From: Helopsaltes ochotensis
Lineage: Eukaryota > Chordata > Aves > Passeriformes > Locustellidae
DNA: 64,000 nt
Reading direction: 5' to 3'
Assembly (NCBI GenBank): GCA_013400155.1
Contig: VXBM01000573.1
Coordinates: forward strand, 378,223 to 442,222
The notes beneath the pieces were generated by a model. The model was not told the DNA's origin, searched no databases, and saw only the letters and a list, made by a program, of their open reading frames with translations. The position numbers and the translations under genes are program-made. Of the stretch, positions 1-12,706 are shown one piece after another (within the stretch, counting starts at the first letter, position 1; each line of letters begins with the position of its first letter).

Positions 1-59
1 GGGGGGGGGAAAGAAAGGTTTCTCGGGCAGAGAAGACAGGAGAAAGGTGGATTGCAGCT

Positions 60-570
60 TCTGCGGCTGCACAGCTAAAACAAACAAAAGTCCCCCGAGC
101 TCCCCACTGGCCCCTTAAAATAGTTCCCTTCGAGGTGTCCCGGCTAGACATGGATCTCTGCTTCTCTTTTGCTGTGAAGTCTTTCTCTCGCTGTGCGCAG
201 AGCCCGGCCCGGGGCTGGACGCGGGCGCTGCCCGCCCGGGGCCGAGCGGGGCCCGCCGGGGCCACCACGCACCGCTGCGGGCCAGGAGCAGCGGAGCCAG
301 CGGGGCCGTCGGGTTTTCCTCGGACACCCACCTGGGCCGTGTCTGCGTTGCTCCGGACCGCGCCAGGCTTGGAAAAGGTGCCGGTAGGCTCGGTTTCGTT
401 ACTGCTTTGCTCGGAGCCGGGGAGGCGCGGGGCGCGCAGGGCTCCGCGGGAGCGCCTTGGGACGGGTCCTGTTGTCGGGCCCCGAAACGCCGTCCCAGGG
501 TGGGGGCCTCTGCTGTGCCTGGGGTTGTCCGCCTTGGGGAGTCGTGTCCGGGAGGATGTAGCATCTCCGA
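60..570. promoter_or_regulatory. CpG island (orphan promoter or first-exon candidate)
   Basis: GC-rich, CpG-dense block, densest at about 190-480, where CpG dinucleotides recur every few bases in GCGC, CCGG and CGGG contexts. The flanks beyond about 600 quickly lose CpG. In birds such islands usually mark promoters and first exons. A TTAAAATA stretch at about 116-123 could be a weak TATA-like element for plus-strand initiation, but this is only an inference. Open frames exist on both strands (for example 115-564 minus and 135-581 plus), but they are Pro/Arg/Ala/Gly-rich as expected from GC-rich DNA, overlap each other, and resemble no family. The window begins with nine G, so the island may continue upstream. 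Transcription direction cannot be decided from sequence. Confidence 0.6.
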
Positions 571-3500
571 CCCTGGAGTAGCGGCCCCACTGGAGGATCA
601 GTGTGGCTCTCTGGCCAGTGCCTGGGGCTTTGGGCCACGCTGGCAAAGCTGCCCTCCTGCCTGCCTCCGCAGGTGCTTCCTAAAACTAGCAGAGCGGCCA
701 CTGGCATTTTTGTAGCCAGGACTTAAAACCAGCATCCTGGCTCATTTGCCTTCCCTGGGGTCACAGCCAGTGCCCCACCCTCGGGCCTCCCCATCCAGGC
801 AGGGCTTGCAGCCTGTTTGGGGAAGCTCTGAGGTCCCGGGTCCCCCTGGGCCATTCTGCAGCCCCCCAGAAATGGGGCATGGATTGGGCAGGTGCAGCTT
901 TGTGTGTGTGTATAGTATGGGATGAAGCAGTGGATTTGGGATGGGTGTAGAAAGGGCTGGGGACCTGCTGAGCTCTGAAGTACTTGCAAAGCACAGGGTT
1001 CAGCACCGTGTGGTGGGACAGGAGGGCCGTGCCTGCCCAGCCTGGTACGGTGTGCTGGTGGGTGCTGCTGCCAGCATCTCTGCCCCTCAGGCTGCTGTGG
1101 CTCTGAGATGTGGCAGTGAAGGCCAGAGAAGGCCTGTCTCGCCCTGCAGCTGAGTCCTCGGCTTTCATGGACAAATAAGAAGGGGTTTTCTGTAAATAGA
1201 GGTAAAAAGGCCATGTTCCTCACCCTTGCCAGTTTCAGGGAAATACAGAGAGTTCTGGAATGGGAAAGATCCTTTCTCCTGGACCTTAGGCTGGTTTTCT
1301 GAGTTAGGGAGAGACAACTCATTTTCAAGGCCAGGGCCTGGCAGTGGGGACCTGTGCTCACAGCTCGGACAAAAACATTACAGAGCTGACGAAGGCAGGC
1401 CAGTACTCAACTTCTAGAGTGTCATGACAAATGGGACTTGTGTCACACCCCAGAAGAGTCCCAGGACTGCTCACAATCAGGGGACATACTCTGATGTCCT
1501 CTCCCAGACTGGCAGCTCTCTTGAAGTTGCTTGCTAGTATGGGCAGGATTAGGTGGATTTGTCCCCAGATAAACACAACTCGGGATGTTTTTCTTAAAGG
1601 GGTAATGTTGATTCATTGTGCTATAATGAATCTAAGCAGAGGCAGGCGATGAACTGAAGCCATTCCGTCTCTACCATGCTTTATGAGCCATGAATATTTT
1701 GATTCCTTTGGTGTCATTGTTTTTGCATATCTGTCTCTGTGTCTGGTGTAATCCTCTGAAAAAAATTTTTGTTTTCAAGCATTGTGCCTGCCATTGACAT
1801 GCAGTGGTTGCACATTGTGTGAAGGCAGAGTCCCGAAGATATTTTGATCAGGTTGTGTTCAAGTGTCTTGGCCTTACGGCACCAGGAATTAAGTTTCTAT
1901 AATGAATCTGTTAGCTGTAAGGCTCCAAAGCAGTGGATAGGGTGTAGTATTATGTGTTTGCATTTTATTTTTTTAATATAATGTTCTCAGATGAAAAGCA
2001 TCACATACTAACACCAGCTTTTTAAACTGAGCATAACTTTGATGACTATTTGCTAAGGCATCCCTGTTATTTGTTCTTGTTACTGTGATCACCTATAAGG
2101 AAAATATTTCTGCAGAGATGCAGTCCTGGTCTGGAGAGGTGAAACTTCTGAGAAAGCCTGTATTCTTTGAGAAATCTAATTTTATGTTGGAGCCTGCAGA
2201 AGGAAATAGTTTGTATTGTAGTGACTAATCTGTACATCCCCTGAACTAAGACATTTAGTTAACCTTTCTATGCTGTTTGTATGGGATAAAAATATAATGT
2301 TTTGCTAGTGCCTGCTCACCTGAATGTAACTGCAGGCAGTAAAAATTCTTTCGTAAGAGCTTACAGTGGGTGAGTGAGTGGCAGACCTGATAGGAGACGG
2401 TTTAGGATGGCTTGACAGACATCTGTTCTGTTCTAGTTGTGGAAAAACCCGCTGCAGAATCCGGGGGAGGCAGTTGTCAAAAGAGGCACAGATATATGTT
2501 AATATTAAGACGCTAATTTTATTCTCAGTAAAGAAGGTTGTGTGCTGCTTAGGTTTTCTTTTAGCTGATACTTTGGTAATGTTTCTCCATTTCAAATGTT
2601 TTTGTGAAAAGAAACTTTAATAAAAAGGGCTGGGGGGGGAAAAAAGCATTTAGCTGAATGATTTTGTTTTGGCAACTTGTTCAATAGTGGCAGCTTTGAA
2701 ATTGTCAAGGCTCGACTTTGAAATGAGCGATAACATGGAGTTTCTTTTGAGGGAGACCCGGGCTGCACATTGGGGATTCATTCCTGTGCACGCTGGGCAA
2801 GGTATCCTGACCTGGGACAGGAAAACTCAGAGAGGGAAAAGTCCCTTGCGGTGCTGCTGGCTGGGAAGAGGCTGGGGAAGCTGGAGAGCTTAATGTCTGA
2901 GGATCGTAAAGGGTACGAGCAGAAGAGGGCCATTCCCTTGTTTCTGATGTTTTTCAGAGCAATCCAGTGCCGGCCTGTGGGGCTCTGCAGCTACAAAATG
3001 GCTCCTGGCAGGTTTCTGGGCACGGGCACGGCAGAGCGAGGGGCTGGCAGGGCCTCCTGGGGCCGTGCCCCACCGGGCTCCCGGCACCTCTGTCCTGCTC
3101 TGCCGGAAGCTCTGTGCCAGGAGAAATGTGGGACCTCTACAGGGCTTGGCTAGGGGCGAGAGTGTTTTTCTCTGCCGCCTGTGTGGAGGCTGTGCCCAGG
3201 CAGGTGCAGGATGTCCCTGCTCCCTGCGCTGCGGGGTTTGGAGCAGAAAGGGTCTTGTGCTTTATTCACAGCCTTTAGCTGGCAGGGTCACAGCAGGGTA
3301 GAAAACGTCAGGATTTTGGTTTCTGCTGGCCGTGGGCTTGCTGCATTTGTGTGCCACAGCGAACAGCCACTTTAGAAAACGCAGTTCAATCCAGAACGGC
3401 TCGAGAGGCAGGGCATTAGCATACAGTCTTTTCCTGAAATAAAATCAGTTACTACTCTATACCTTCTTTAAATTCGTCCCAGCTTCACTCAGACATTATT

Positions 3501-3580
3501 TCAGTGCAAAATCCGGTGTTATTTTTTGAAGTATTTTTGCCACTTTGTGTAGTTTAGGTAGCATAATTTCTGTTCTGAGA
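571..3580. other. Non-coding stretch, no gene recognised
   Basis: I see no convincing exon here. There is a very short TG microsatellite at about 901-911 and a G-run at about 2631-2638 following an AATAAA-like hexamer at about 2619. A 13-base identical string (ctataatgaatct) occurs at 1621-1633 and again near 1898-1910, probably by chance. The part at about 2960-3240 is locally GC-rich with scattered CpG but contains no recognisable reading frame. Short ORFs such as 723-1361 minus have Ser/His/Pro/Cys-rich translations typical of random frames. Confidence 0.5.
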
Positions 3581-3589
3581 AAGATGTTG

Positions 3590-3666
3590 TTCTTTTTGTT
3601 CATTTTTGTTCTTAGTTTGATTTTTTTGTTTCTGTTTTTTTTTGGTTTTTTTTTTTTTCTTTTTAT
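3590..3666. repeat. T-rich low-complexity tract
   Basis: Run of T-rich sequence interrupted by single G or C and pairs of G, ending in a T-run of more than ten. It is a simple low-complexity tract with no coding potential. Similar T/G tracts recur through the window. Confidence 0.8.
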
Positions 3667-3669
3667 TCT

Positions 3670-6600
3670 GTGTTAGTAGAATGCTGTTGCATTTAGGGTT
3701 TCCACTACTTCAGTGTGTTCTTAACTGGAAATAAACATTTTTTTGGTTTGCATTTATTAAATCCATGGACTTGACCTTTTCAGGGATTATTGGTAAACTT
3801 AGGAAAAAATGTAAAGCTTGTGTTGAGATGAGTGAAATTCAGTCTTAACTATAGGAAAAATCTTAATCTGTACTCAAATATTATCTTTGATTCAGAGAAA
3901 AAGCTTCATGCAGCAGGTGATGTGACTGAAGTTTATATCAGTTGTGCAGAGTTTGCAAGGATTGGTCTCTGGTTGCTCACTGGTGCAAGGACTGGTGAGG
4001 AAGGCAGATACTCCCCAGAATACTCATTTCCCTGCAGTATTTTTATTTTTACTAGAAAGAAGATGCGGCAAGAACTTTCTGAAACTGTGAATCATAAATA
4101 TTTAAAATTGTGTTCTAGGCACACTTGAAATGGACTTGCTCAATTTTACAAGATTGTAAAAGGAAAAAAAAGTGGACTTTTTTTTTTCCTTTTTCTTCTA
4201 TTTTTCAGAGCCTCACTGTCCAGATTTTATTTTGCTGCTTTTTTTTTTTCCTGGTGGCAATTTCAAGGCCAAAGGGGCACTTAAATTGCTTTAAAAAATA
4301 TGTTTTAAGTGTTTTAAATTGAGCTTGAGTTTTTGTGTAATTTCATGATTCTAGAGCTTGACTTATGTTTTTTTGAAATGAAGCTATTGCCAACATTGTA
4401 AAAATTGGCAAAACTACTGCAGTGAAATATATATTTAATTTTTAATCTACATGATTAAAACCCACAGGAGTATTTTAAAATAATACAGCAAGTGGAGCGT
4501 TTTACTTTAATGGCTTTGCAGCACTCATTTTTGTTTTTAAAATGAGATACCAACGTGTCATTGCAATCTGCTACTTTTTTTCTCTTTCCCTTTTTGTTCT
4601 TTGCTGATGGAGAACAGGGCAGGGAAAGGACCAAAGGAGTTGAAAATACGCCTTGAAGACACTCCCTGTACCTTTGGGAGGATGCTGAGCTGATGTTAAA
4701 AAAACCCCTTTCTGTTGGTGCTCACTTTATGTTGCTGAGGACTTGATTTCAGAGGAGTTCCCCAACCCGTTAAAAAATCTCTGGTTGGAAATATTTTTTT
4801 AAAAAAGAATAAGAAATTAAAAAAAAAATACTAGCTCTTTTTTTAAACTATGAAGATTACATGAGGCATTTTAAGAATTATGAATTCGATAAAGAACCTA
4901 CTGGGTCCTGCATGGGGTCCTGCTGTGGGGCTGAGCTCTGGCAGCCTCGTCTCACAGCCGTGGTGTCTCGGTGTGTTTACCATGAAACCAGAATGGGCCT
5001 TATAAGCCACGTCATGATGTCTGCAGTCAGAGGACAGAGGACAAGACTACAGAGGGCTCTTTTAATAGTCCCAATTTCAGACTACATCCACTCGATCAGC
5101 TTTATAAAAATTTATCACTTAAAACTCCAGAAATTTGTTATACAAATGTGAGCAACTGTGGTAGTAAAGCAAAGTTCTTTGTTGTTATTTAATTTTCATC
5201 CAAGCTACAGAAAAAAATATTAGAGAACATTAGTTTATATCAGCACCTTAGGTTTATCACACTTATATTTCTAGGTTTTGTAATTTTGCTGTAGAGTAGG
5301 AAATAATTCCCTTGCAGATTGACAACAGATTGCACTGCAAAGATTAAACTATTAAACTGGCATAAATGCCCTCTACAAAGTATAAAATCACATATGTATT
5401 AGTGAAACATTAATACCCAGAAAATACATTTTCTTTTTTTTGTTAGTTTTCTGTTCTTCATCTCGGCCAGTCTTTTACAAAAAAAGCTGGTTGTCAGTAC
5501 AGCACTGGGACTAAATCACACTCCGTGGAGAGGCTGACGCAAGGAAGGGGCATTGGAGAAATACTGCATTTCATAAACAAAATCACTAGAGCATTAGGAG
5601 AGCAAACATGTGGTTTTATGAACATAGTTATAAATATTTAAACATGCAAAATGAAAATGTTACTAAATATCTGTTTTTCATTATCTTTCGATGAACATTT
5701 TCATTCTTGGAAGCGTTGCTGGCTGGCTGCACAGAGCGATCACCACCCCCTACCCAGAATGAATGATGTGTAATGTGAAAACGTGTTAAAATGCACAGTT
5801 GTTTGTAATATCTTCTACCAAAGTGGAAGACATTCTACCAAATTTGGTATTCTACTGAATCGCAAAGTATTCTTGCCCAACAAACAGGCAAACCATCCTG
5901 ATCTGTCAGCAACTTGCTTGCTGGATGTTATGAAAAATCTGAGGATGGTTTAGAAAATACAGGATGTCACTCAGCGAGCTGGAGTCATGTCCTGCCATCC
6001 TTTCTCCAGCAAAATTCCTACAGAAGTCAACAAAAGATGTGGCTGCTGATTTTATCATTAGCAACGTATTATTTTGACGTGTCAACAAGCGTGGAAGAGT
6101 TCTGTATGCCGCTGTGGAAGGGGTGGAAGGCTGCAGTGGGAAGTTTGGGGTGGGAAGCCGGGAGTCTGCTCCTGGGCAGGGCTCTCAGTGCAGGGGTGAG
6201 GCTGCACCTTTGAATAGGATGGAGGCAGGCAGCAGTGCACTCAGGTCGAGCAGTTTAGCTTGCGTGAGTGGAGGCCTGTGCGCAGGCAGAGGCCACGCTG
6301 TGCATCACTGCTCCTGGTAAGGCAGGTGTCTGATTCCTCAGCCTCAGTGTAGGCAGCCGTCTCTTGGCTTTGGTTCTCCATCCCTGCCTCCCCAGAAAGC
6401 TCTGACTGTGCCGTGGATGTCATGAAATCAGGTGCCAAATGAGATATTTTTTTATTGTTTTTTATGTACCAGAGAACCCATTTTATATTAATCCCATACT
6501 TAATGTTGGCTGGGGTGAGTTCCTGGTGGAGGCACAGCCCTGGTGCGCTGGCACATCCACACGCACGCGCACGCTGTTTACCATTCCTCCTGCAGTTGCT

Positions 6601-8430
6601 CCCACCAATAAATCTGCACTTGCTGTAGCCAGGATGGAAATCTTTAAGACAAAGGACTTGAATGGGCAGTTTTTTATTGCTGTTATAGAGTAGAAGGCCC
6701 CAAGCTGGGGGCTACTGCATGCATGAATGCTGCCCCCCTTGGCTTGGTACTGTCTTCTGTGAGCTCTATACCAGTACCAGAGACTGTTAAGGGGAGAGGG
6801 CCCCAAGGTTGGTATTTCCCCATTTCAATTCCTGCTCCTCTGACTGCAGCAAATCCCAAAGAAATGATGGCTGAGAAGTAAACTTGGAGAAGAGTGTAGA
6901 AGAGCAGGCTGTTGGGTAGCGCCTGGGAGGGCAGCACAAAAACGTGGGAATGAGGAAAGGAGGAACAAAAGAGATGCGGGTTGGCGAAGGAGGAATAGTG
7001 GAGTGAAAAGCAGCCAGGCTGGTGCAGCAGTGAGGAGCTGCTCCTTGTCCCTGTGTGTGAATACATCCAGCTGAGCCTTTTGCATTTGCAGGCTGTTCAG
7101 GCTGAGCCCCCACAAAAGTCTGTGAGTCTCTGGAGACGTGCACAGGGTTTGCCCTGCAGGAAGCAGCGTGTGGTGCTCGGGGTGAGGGACCCTCCACGCT
7201 CTGCACTGCTGGCTCCCACGCTGCAGTCATGCAGGGCTGCTGCTGCAGGGTGCTGTGCCTGCCGTTCCCGTGCCGGGGCTCGGGGTGGCCATGGGGACCG
7301 AGTCCCACAGTGAGGGAAGGAACGAGCTGCTGTCCTGCAGGCTGCTTTGTGCCCACCAGGCTGTGGGGCAGAGGGGCCTCAAGGGAGCTGTTGCTGCCCT
7401 GCTCCTCCCCCCTGGCTCCCACTGCCCCCCGTTCCTGCAGGCCACAAGTGGGTGCTGCCCTGGCAGAGGGACTGGGGTTGGCTTCTCAGCAGCAGGAGCG
7501 GTGGTGCTGTTCTCCATCCGCTTGCGTCAATGCAGACCTTTCCATGGACTCCAGTCGGGGTTGGATCGAGCCTTGCATGATTGTGGCCCTTGTGCATTTC
7601 AAAACTGTGTTAATCTATATCTGGATCCCAATGGGGGCACTCGGGGTGAGCTGAGCTCGAACAATCCTTGGCAGGAGGGACAGACTGGAGTTGGCAAGGA
7701 TTTTTGACCCATTATTGGTTACTCAGAGGAAGGCATTTACGCACCATTTTAATATATGACAACTTGAGGTCTGTCATCTTTAGCGTATTAGAAAAGCCTC
7801 ATTTTTAACAAATCCCAGAGCATTTACCAGGCATGGTGCTGCAGCTGGGTTGAGACTGCATGCTGAGGGCAGAGGCACAGGGACTGCTCTCTGTCTCTTT
7901 AGACACAGAGCAACTTCTGCTGCCGGTCAGCCCTGTGGGTGCCAGCCCCAGCCCCCTGGGCTGCTAACCTCTCATTCCTGCCAGCTGGGGAGGTGGGAAC
8001 ATTGGGGCAGAATAAAGCAGTCGCAGTGCAGCCCGTAGAGAAAACCATGCTGAAAGCTCTTCCCAACTAGTTAAATCTGCCTGTGTGTGCTCAGCAAGTT
8101 TAGCCAGGGGTTGTTTACCAAACTGAGAGGAGACTTGCCTGTCTGCCCTAAAATCTTCGTAACATGTCCCAAAGACCCAGAGCGAGATTTTACACTCTCT
8201 CAGTCAGTTTGCTCTTTTCTCTAGTGAAAAATGCAGATGGGTGCTTGTGTTGAAAACTGGTTTGAAGTCACACTTTCTGCTTTATATTTCTGGATTTCTA
8301 AAGTAGAAGAATTCAACTCATAAAGATTTTCCAAGATTATTTAGGCTTATATCAAGATTAAGAAATCAATCCAGATCAGCAGGAAATGGCTAGGAAGAAT
8401 GGAGGAAATATGTTTTGGATTTTGTGTTGT
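3670..8430. other. Non-coding stretch, AT-leaning
   Basis: No gene is recognised. Sequence at 3670-5900 is AT-rich with many T-runs. A splice-acceptor-like pyrimidine stretch ends in CAG at about 4178-4208, but the sequence after it has no sustained reading frame. From about 6100 to 7680 the DNA is richer in GC, and overlapping short ORFs appear on both strands (for example 6787-7422 minus and 7255-7707 plus). Their translations are Pro/Ser/Gln/Cys-rich and match nothing known to me, so I treat them as chance frames. Confidence 0.5.
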
Positions 8431-8545
8431 TTGAATGTTTTGGGTTTGCTGTTTTTTTTTTTTTGGGGGGGGGGGGGGTGGTGTTTGTTTTGGGCTTTTT
8501 TGGCTTTATTCTCTGTTTTTTTGGGGTTTTTGTTTTGGTGGAGGA
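8430..8545. repeat. G/T-rich tract with T13-G14 homopolymer junction
   Basis: The plus strand is almost entirely G and T. A run of 13 T (about 8452-8464) is followed immediately by 14 G (about 8465-8478) and then further TTTGG-type sequence. The G run could support G-quadruplex structure. It lies at the far (3') edge of the minus-strand transposase relic that follows, so it may mark the limit of that insertion, but this is only positional. Confidence 0.8.
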
Positions 8546-8584
8546 AATAATTTTAAAATAGTATTTTCTGTTTTACAAGCATTA

Positions 8585-9205
8585 GTTGTATTTCTATCAA
8601 CCAGCAAAGCACCCAAGTACTTAGCAAACCATTTCCTTCAAAAACATCCCCAAAAAGAGAGTGCTGAAATAATCAACTAAAAGAATTGGTTCAGCCTTAG
8701 ACAAACAACTGTGTTTCTTGGTAATCTAATGCTGTTTTAATATTTTGCTTTTAATGCCACTGAAAGAATGGTTTGATGGACAAGGCACTGATGCTCACGA
8801 GCCTGCGTTCAATTGTTACAGCTATGTGAGAAATTATTTTTCACAGACAAGTGTAGTTGGAGTGTCAGCTCCCATTAAGTATGTTAAGGCCTCTGAGGTT
8901 CAGTGCAACCACACCATATTTTGTAGCCTTTGGTTTGCCTCTGTGGCAACACAACTAGAAGGTCTTTGGCTAACTTCTGACCACTGACATATTAAATGAA
9001 GATGAGCATTTGAGCAACATCAGTGATTTCAATTGACTCATCAATTGCCATTGCATAGCAGTTCTCATGTTTCACTTTGGTAACAAGCTCATCTGCCACA
9101 TCTGATGCCAGCAATTCAGTCCTTCAAACAAATGACATGTTTGATAAAGAAATCTTTTAAAATTCATTATGCACTTTGGCTTTTGTCTTTCCTTTTAATA
9201 CAGCA
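8585..9205 (-). pseudogene. hAT (Charlie/ZBED5-like) transposase relic
   Basis: Translating the minus strand gives a decayed hAT-superfamily transposase core, of the type also found in domesticated ZBED5/FAM200/SCAND3-like proteins. In order: ISLSN (family PLSNxTV motif), a DVADELVTKVK helix, CYAMAIDES (family F-ALDEST, which carries the first catalytic Asp), DVAQMLIFI (family AQLLVFVR), then YVSG. Further on, a segment reads ADTPTTL, matching the TDGAPTM region around the second acidic residue, followed after a frame change by HQCLVHQT, matching the family motif THCxxHR. At least six in-frame stops and one frameshift break it, so it cannot encode a protein. No BED zinc finger or C-terminal dimerisation domain was found, and no terminal inverted repeats were identified. 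The motif order and spacing make chance very unlikely. It is an old DNA-transposon fossil; outer limits are approximate. Confidence 0.78.
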
Positions 9206-9209
9206 TCTG

Positions 9210-12200
9210 TTGCAGCCAGGATACATTCTTGATCGTTTCTGAGTCTGCAATTATTTTTATGCCTGCCCAGTGTCCCAGACATGTGAAGTGGAGCTGCCAT
9301 GCTATGCTGCTGAGCCCTGAAACTCTACACAGACATTCAATTTAATATCTTGGAACAGACTGCATTAAAGTAGTGTCATCAGTGCACACTTATGATAAAA
9401 AGACGACATGAAGAAAGACAGTGAACTAAGAGGCCCTGCTTTTTTTTCTAGAAAGAAAATGGGATATCTGTCCTTTCATTTGTTTCATGGCTTCCTTGCA
9501 TAGCCATTTAAATTCAGCAGAAGGCTCCAAGTGTCTAAACTTTATCCTGAGCATTCTTTTTTCAGTGCTGGAAAGGAGTACAGTTAAGTGTCCCAGGGGG
9601 AATTTTATAGAAAATGCTATGTGCAATGTTAATGACTTGGGATGGGGTTGTACGTTTTTCCATAGAGAGCCAGTAGGGAAACAAACACAGGATTCAATGA
9701 GAAGTGTTCTGCAAGGATCCACTGCTCTGTGGCTCCAAAGACTGGCAGAAGGATAATGAGGGCTTTAACCCAAAGTGCCCCCCTGTGCCTCCATCCTGCT
9801 CCATGCCAGAGCTCTGTGAATATCTGGAGCTGGAAGAAATGACAAACTTCTTGGGTGCCACAAGAGATTGCATCAGCATTACTGATCCTTACTCGGCTCG
9901 TTACTGAAAATGCATCAAGCAGCTATTTGGGTCAGACTGCTAAATTTGTAGACACGGAGTGTCAAGAAGCCTTTTTGTCAACTTGGTACCGTTTAGTGTT
10001 ATTTGTCTTCAAGTTCAAAGCAATCCTGGCCTCAGACTTGTGATATTTTCTGCCCTTTCCCCTTTCTGTTGGCTCAGACCTCTTCTCTTTGAGGTCAACA
10101 TCAAAATAAAGATGTATGTTTCCTCAGCCTGACCACGGCTCTGACTCTTTAGATCAGCAATCCTATAGTCCATATGTCTCCCCATCTGTCAACTGGCATT
10201 TGAAGCCAGCTTGCTCCTCTATTCTTTCAGACAAGTGTGAGAATCAGGAGTTTCTTTAATGACGGTTTCAGGCCTTAAAGTGTTTGCTAAGATACTACCT
10301 ATTAACATCCCTTGATGGCACCTTGAATAGAGATCAAAAGCAACTGAGTTCACTCCGCAAATCTGATTCTGTCAGTCAGTTTAGGGCATTGAGAGAGGGG
10401 TGGGGAGGGCTCAGGAGGGCACCGCGCTCCTGCAGTTAGGAGACAGGCTTGGGAAGTCTGGGCCCTGGCTTCTGGGAGCGACGGAAGGCAGCAAACAAGC
10501 ACTGCTGAATCCCTGCAGTGGTAGCTGTGCTCCAGCTGCCTGGGCTCCTCGGGTTCCAAAAGCAGATCTGTGCAGCAGGGCTGGGTGGCTTTGCTCAGGG
10601 CCCTGGTGGCAGCCTTTAGGGTCTGAGCTGTGCCTGGTTTGAACAAGTGCTTTTTGGTGCTGCATTAGTACCTATTTCTGTGCCTTTGGCTGAGAGATTA
10701 TTCAAAACCTGTTAGTCACATAAACAAAAATCCGATAGTACAAAATATTCTTCTCATTAATAATTACCACCAGGCTGCAATTTGTCTCTTATACTTTGGA
10801 GAGCTGCTAATGATGGGGATCTCTTTGCTGCTTCACCACTGGGACTGCATGAAAGGCGATGTGGGAGATGCTGCCTGCATGATCACAGCAAGGTGGCCAC
10901 TCTTTCTGGGGCACAGTTTGACTCTCAAACTCCCCTATTCTTAATGCTTGTCAGGAGATGATGCAAAGCCCTTGGAATATTTGGGAAACTGCTCTGGTTG
11001 TGCATTTCTCTAAGTGACTATCATAGAGGAATTAGTGGGAAACTGTGGACATTATTTCAATCCCAAAGCCTAAAACTCAACGCCTTGTTGCTGGGGGCCT
11101 GGAAATGCAGGGTGTTCACTGTGGGAAGGGTGGTGGAAGGCGTTCCCCAGGGACCCTCCACGGCCAGTGCTAACAAAAGTTGTTGCTTGTTTATGGGACC
11201 CAAATGTCTGAGAAGAGCTGAAAAGTGCCGGGATGTGGCTGAGTGCTTGGAGGATGGTGTCACACCATTGACTGTCAAGTAAAACTTGACTTGCTGGAGT
11301 CAAGGACACCATATGTCCTTAGATTTGTGCTGAAGCCTGTTGAAGTGTGAGCATGAACCTGAAGTCCAGACACAGTCTTTCTTAGGCCTCAGTTCTTTAA
11401 CTGCAGTCATAATGTGATTTCTGCTCCTGAGCGAAAACAGCTGCTCTGGAGCCTCACTGCTTTCAAATTTGGGGGTTAGTCAAAACTTGAGGCATGTAGA
11501 TTATTTCTTTTTAGATGTAAAATAGAAATTACTTTGATGCAATTATATGTCTTGACCCGGAAGATGCACCAGCTCCTGGATGATTCAGTCAGCAAAACAT
11601 TGAGAGTCATTTTGTGTTCTTACTCCAAGCCTTTTTCAGCCAGCTCAAAAGTGATCTCTATCGGAGACTGTCTTTAAATTATGCTTATTTAAATGCGTTT
11701 GGCTTTGTGCTCTTATTCATCACCTGTACTCTTGGTCACCCACTGTTTTTCTTTCACAGTCCCCACTCAGTCTATTTTGTCTCTCTTTTACATGATGATA
11801 CTCAGCCAAATTTGTCTTCATCACAGTCAGTTTTAGTGTGAATCCATATCTGCCTTTTTCGGGGGTAGTAGTGATGGTGATGTATACTTGTGGTTGCAGC
11901 AGAAGCTTCTATTGAGTTGGACAAAATAGGATGAATGCTGTATAAAAGCCTTCAGAGAGCTGTGAAATCTCCATCCTCTCTTCCTTGTTCTCCTGGGAGC
12001 ACTTGCACAAAGAGTATTTTTAATGTGAAGCAAAAAGGATTCTGACGAATACTCATTAACATTTTGTTTCTGCAAAGATACATGATTATCACAAGGCTGC
12101 AAGGGACATGTATTCAGTAAAGCTCTTAGATGTATGCTTAGTTTCATGTATATGCCTAAATCTTCCTGATGGCCCCTGCTTTGCTGAATAGACTTATTAA

Positions 12201-12700
12201 CGAAGACAAAACCAGGTATTTGATGGAGCTGATTTGTACTGCTCAGGTAGGATGCAGTTCTCCAACCTCACTGCATAATAATGCTCTGTGAGCAGTGAAT
12301 CCTCTCATACGGGTGTTGCAGTGGATTGGTTGAATTACACACCCACAAATCATTTGTATCACAATTGTGAACAACAAACCATAAGAGCAGAATTCAGCCA
12401 GAGAGGTTGGAGGGGGAAGGAAGAAACACCAGAACCATCATATACTGCAGCTTGTTTGCCTCATGTGCCTTTGTAGTGGGAGCCCAGATGGAAAACATCC
12501 GGGGAAGGTATTGCTTCTCCATTGCCACTTTGCAAGCTCCAGTGCCATGAATAAAGATCTGATACGGGCTGCAGTCTTTGTCGGACACTGGCTATATCCC
12601 TCAGGGCATATGCAGGCAGCCCCATTTCCTGCTGCCTGTTCCGGGATGGTTAAACGCAGAACAGCCTTTGTCAGGAAGAGTTAATGTGGTAGCATGGTGG
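9210..12700. other. Non-coding stretch, no gene recognised
   Basis: No exon or further transposon domain is recognised. I looked for the missing N-terminal BED finger of the hAT relic in the minus strand at 9210-9430 and did not find one. Short open frames (9426-9722 minus, 9487-9756 plus, 10350-10646 minus) overlap on opposite strands and resemble no family. The block at about 10380-10640 is locally GC-rich. Confidence 0.45.
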
Positions 12701-12706
12701 TGAGTC

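Noticed and set aside
115..581. Opposing ORFs of about 149 codons in the left CpG island
   Set aside because: GC-rich DNA depletes stops on both strands; translations are Pro/Ala/Arg-rich, overlap each other and match no family.
4178..4208. Strong splice-acceptor-like pyrimidine tract ending in CAG
   Set aside because: No open frame of useful length follows; T-runs are common throughout this AT-rich region.
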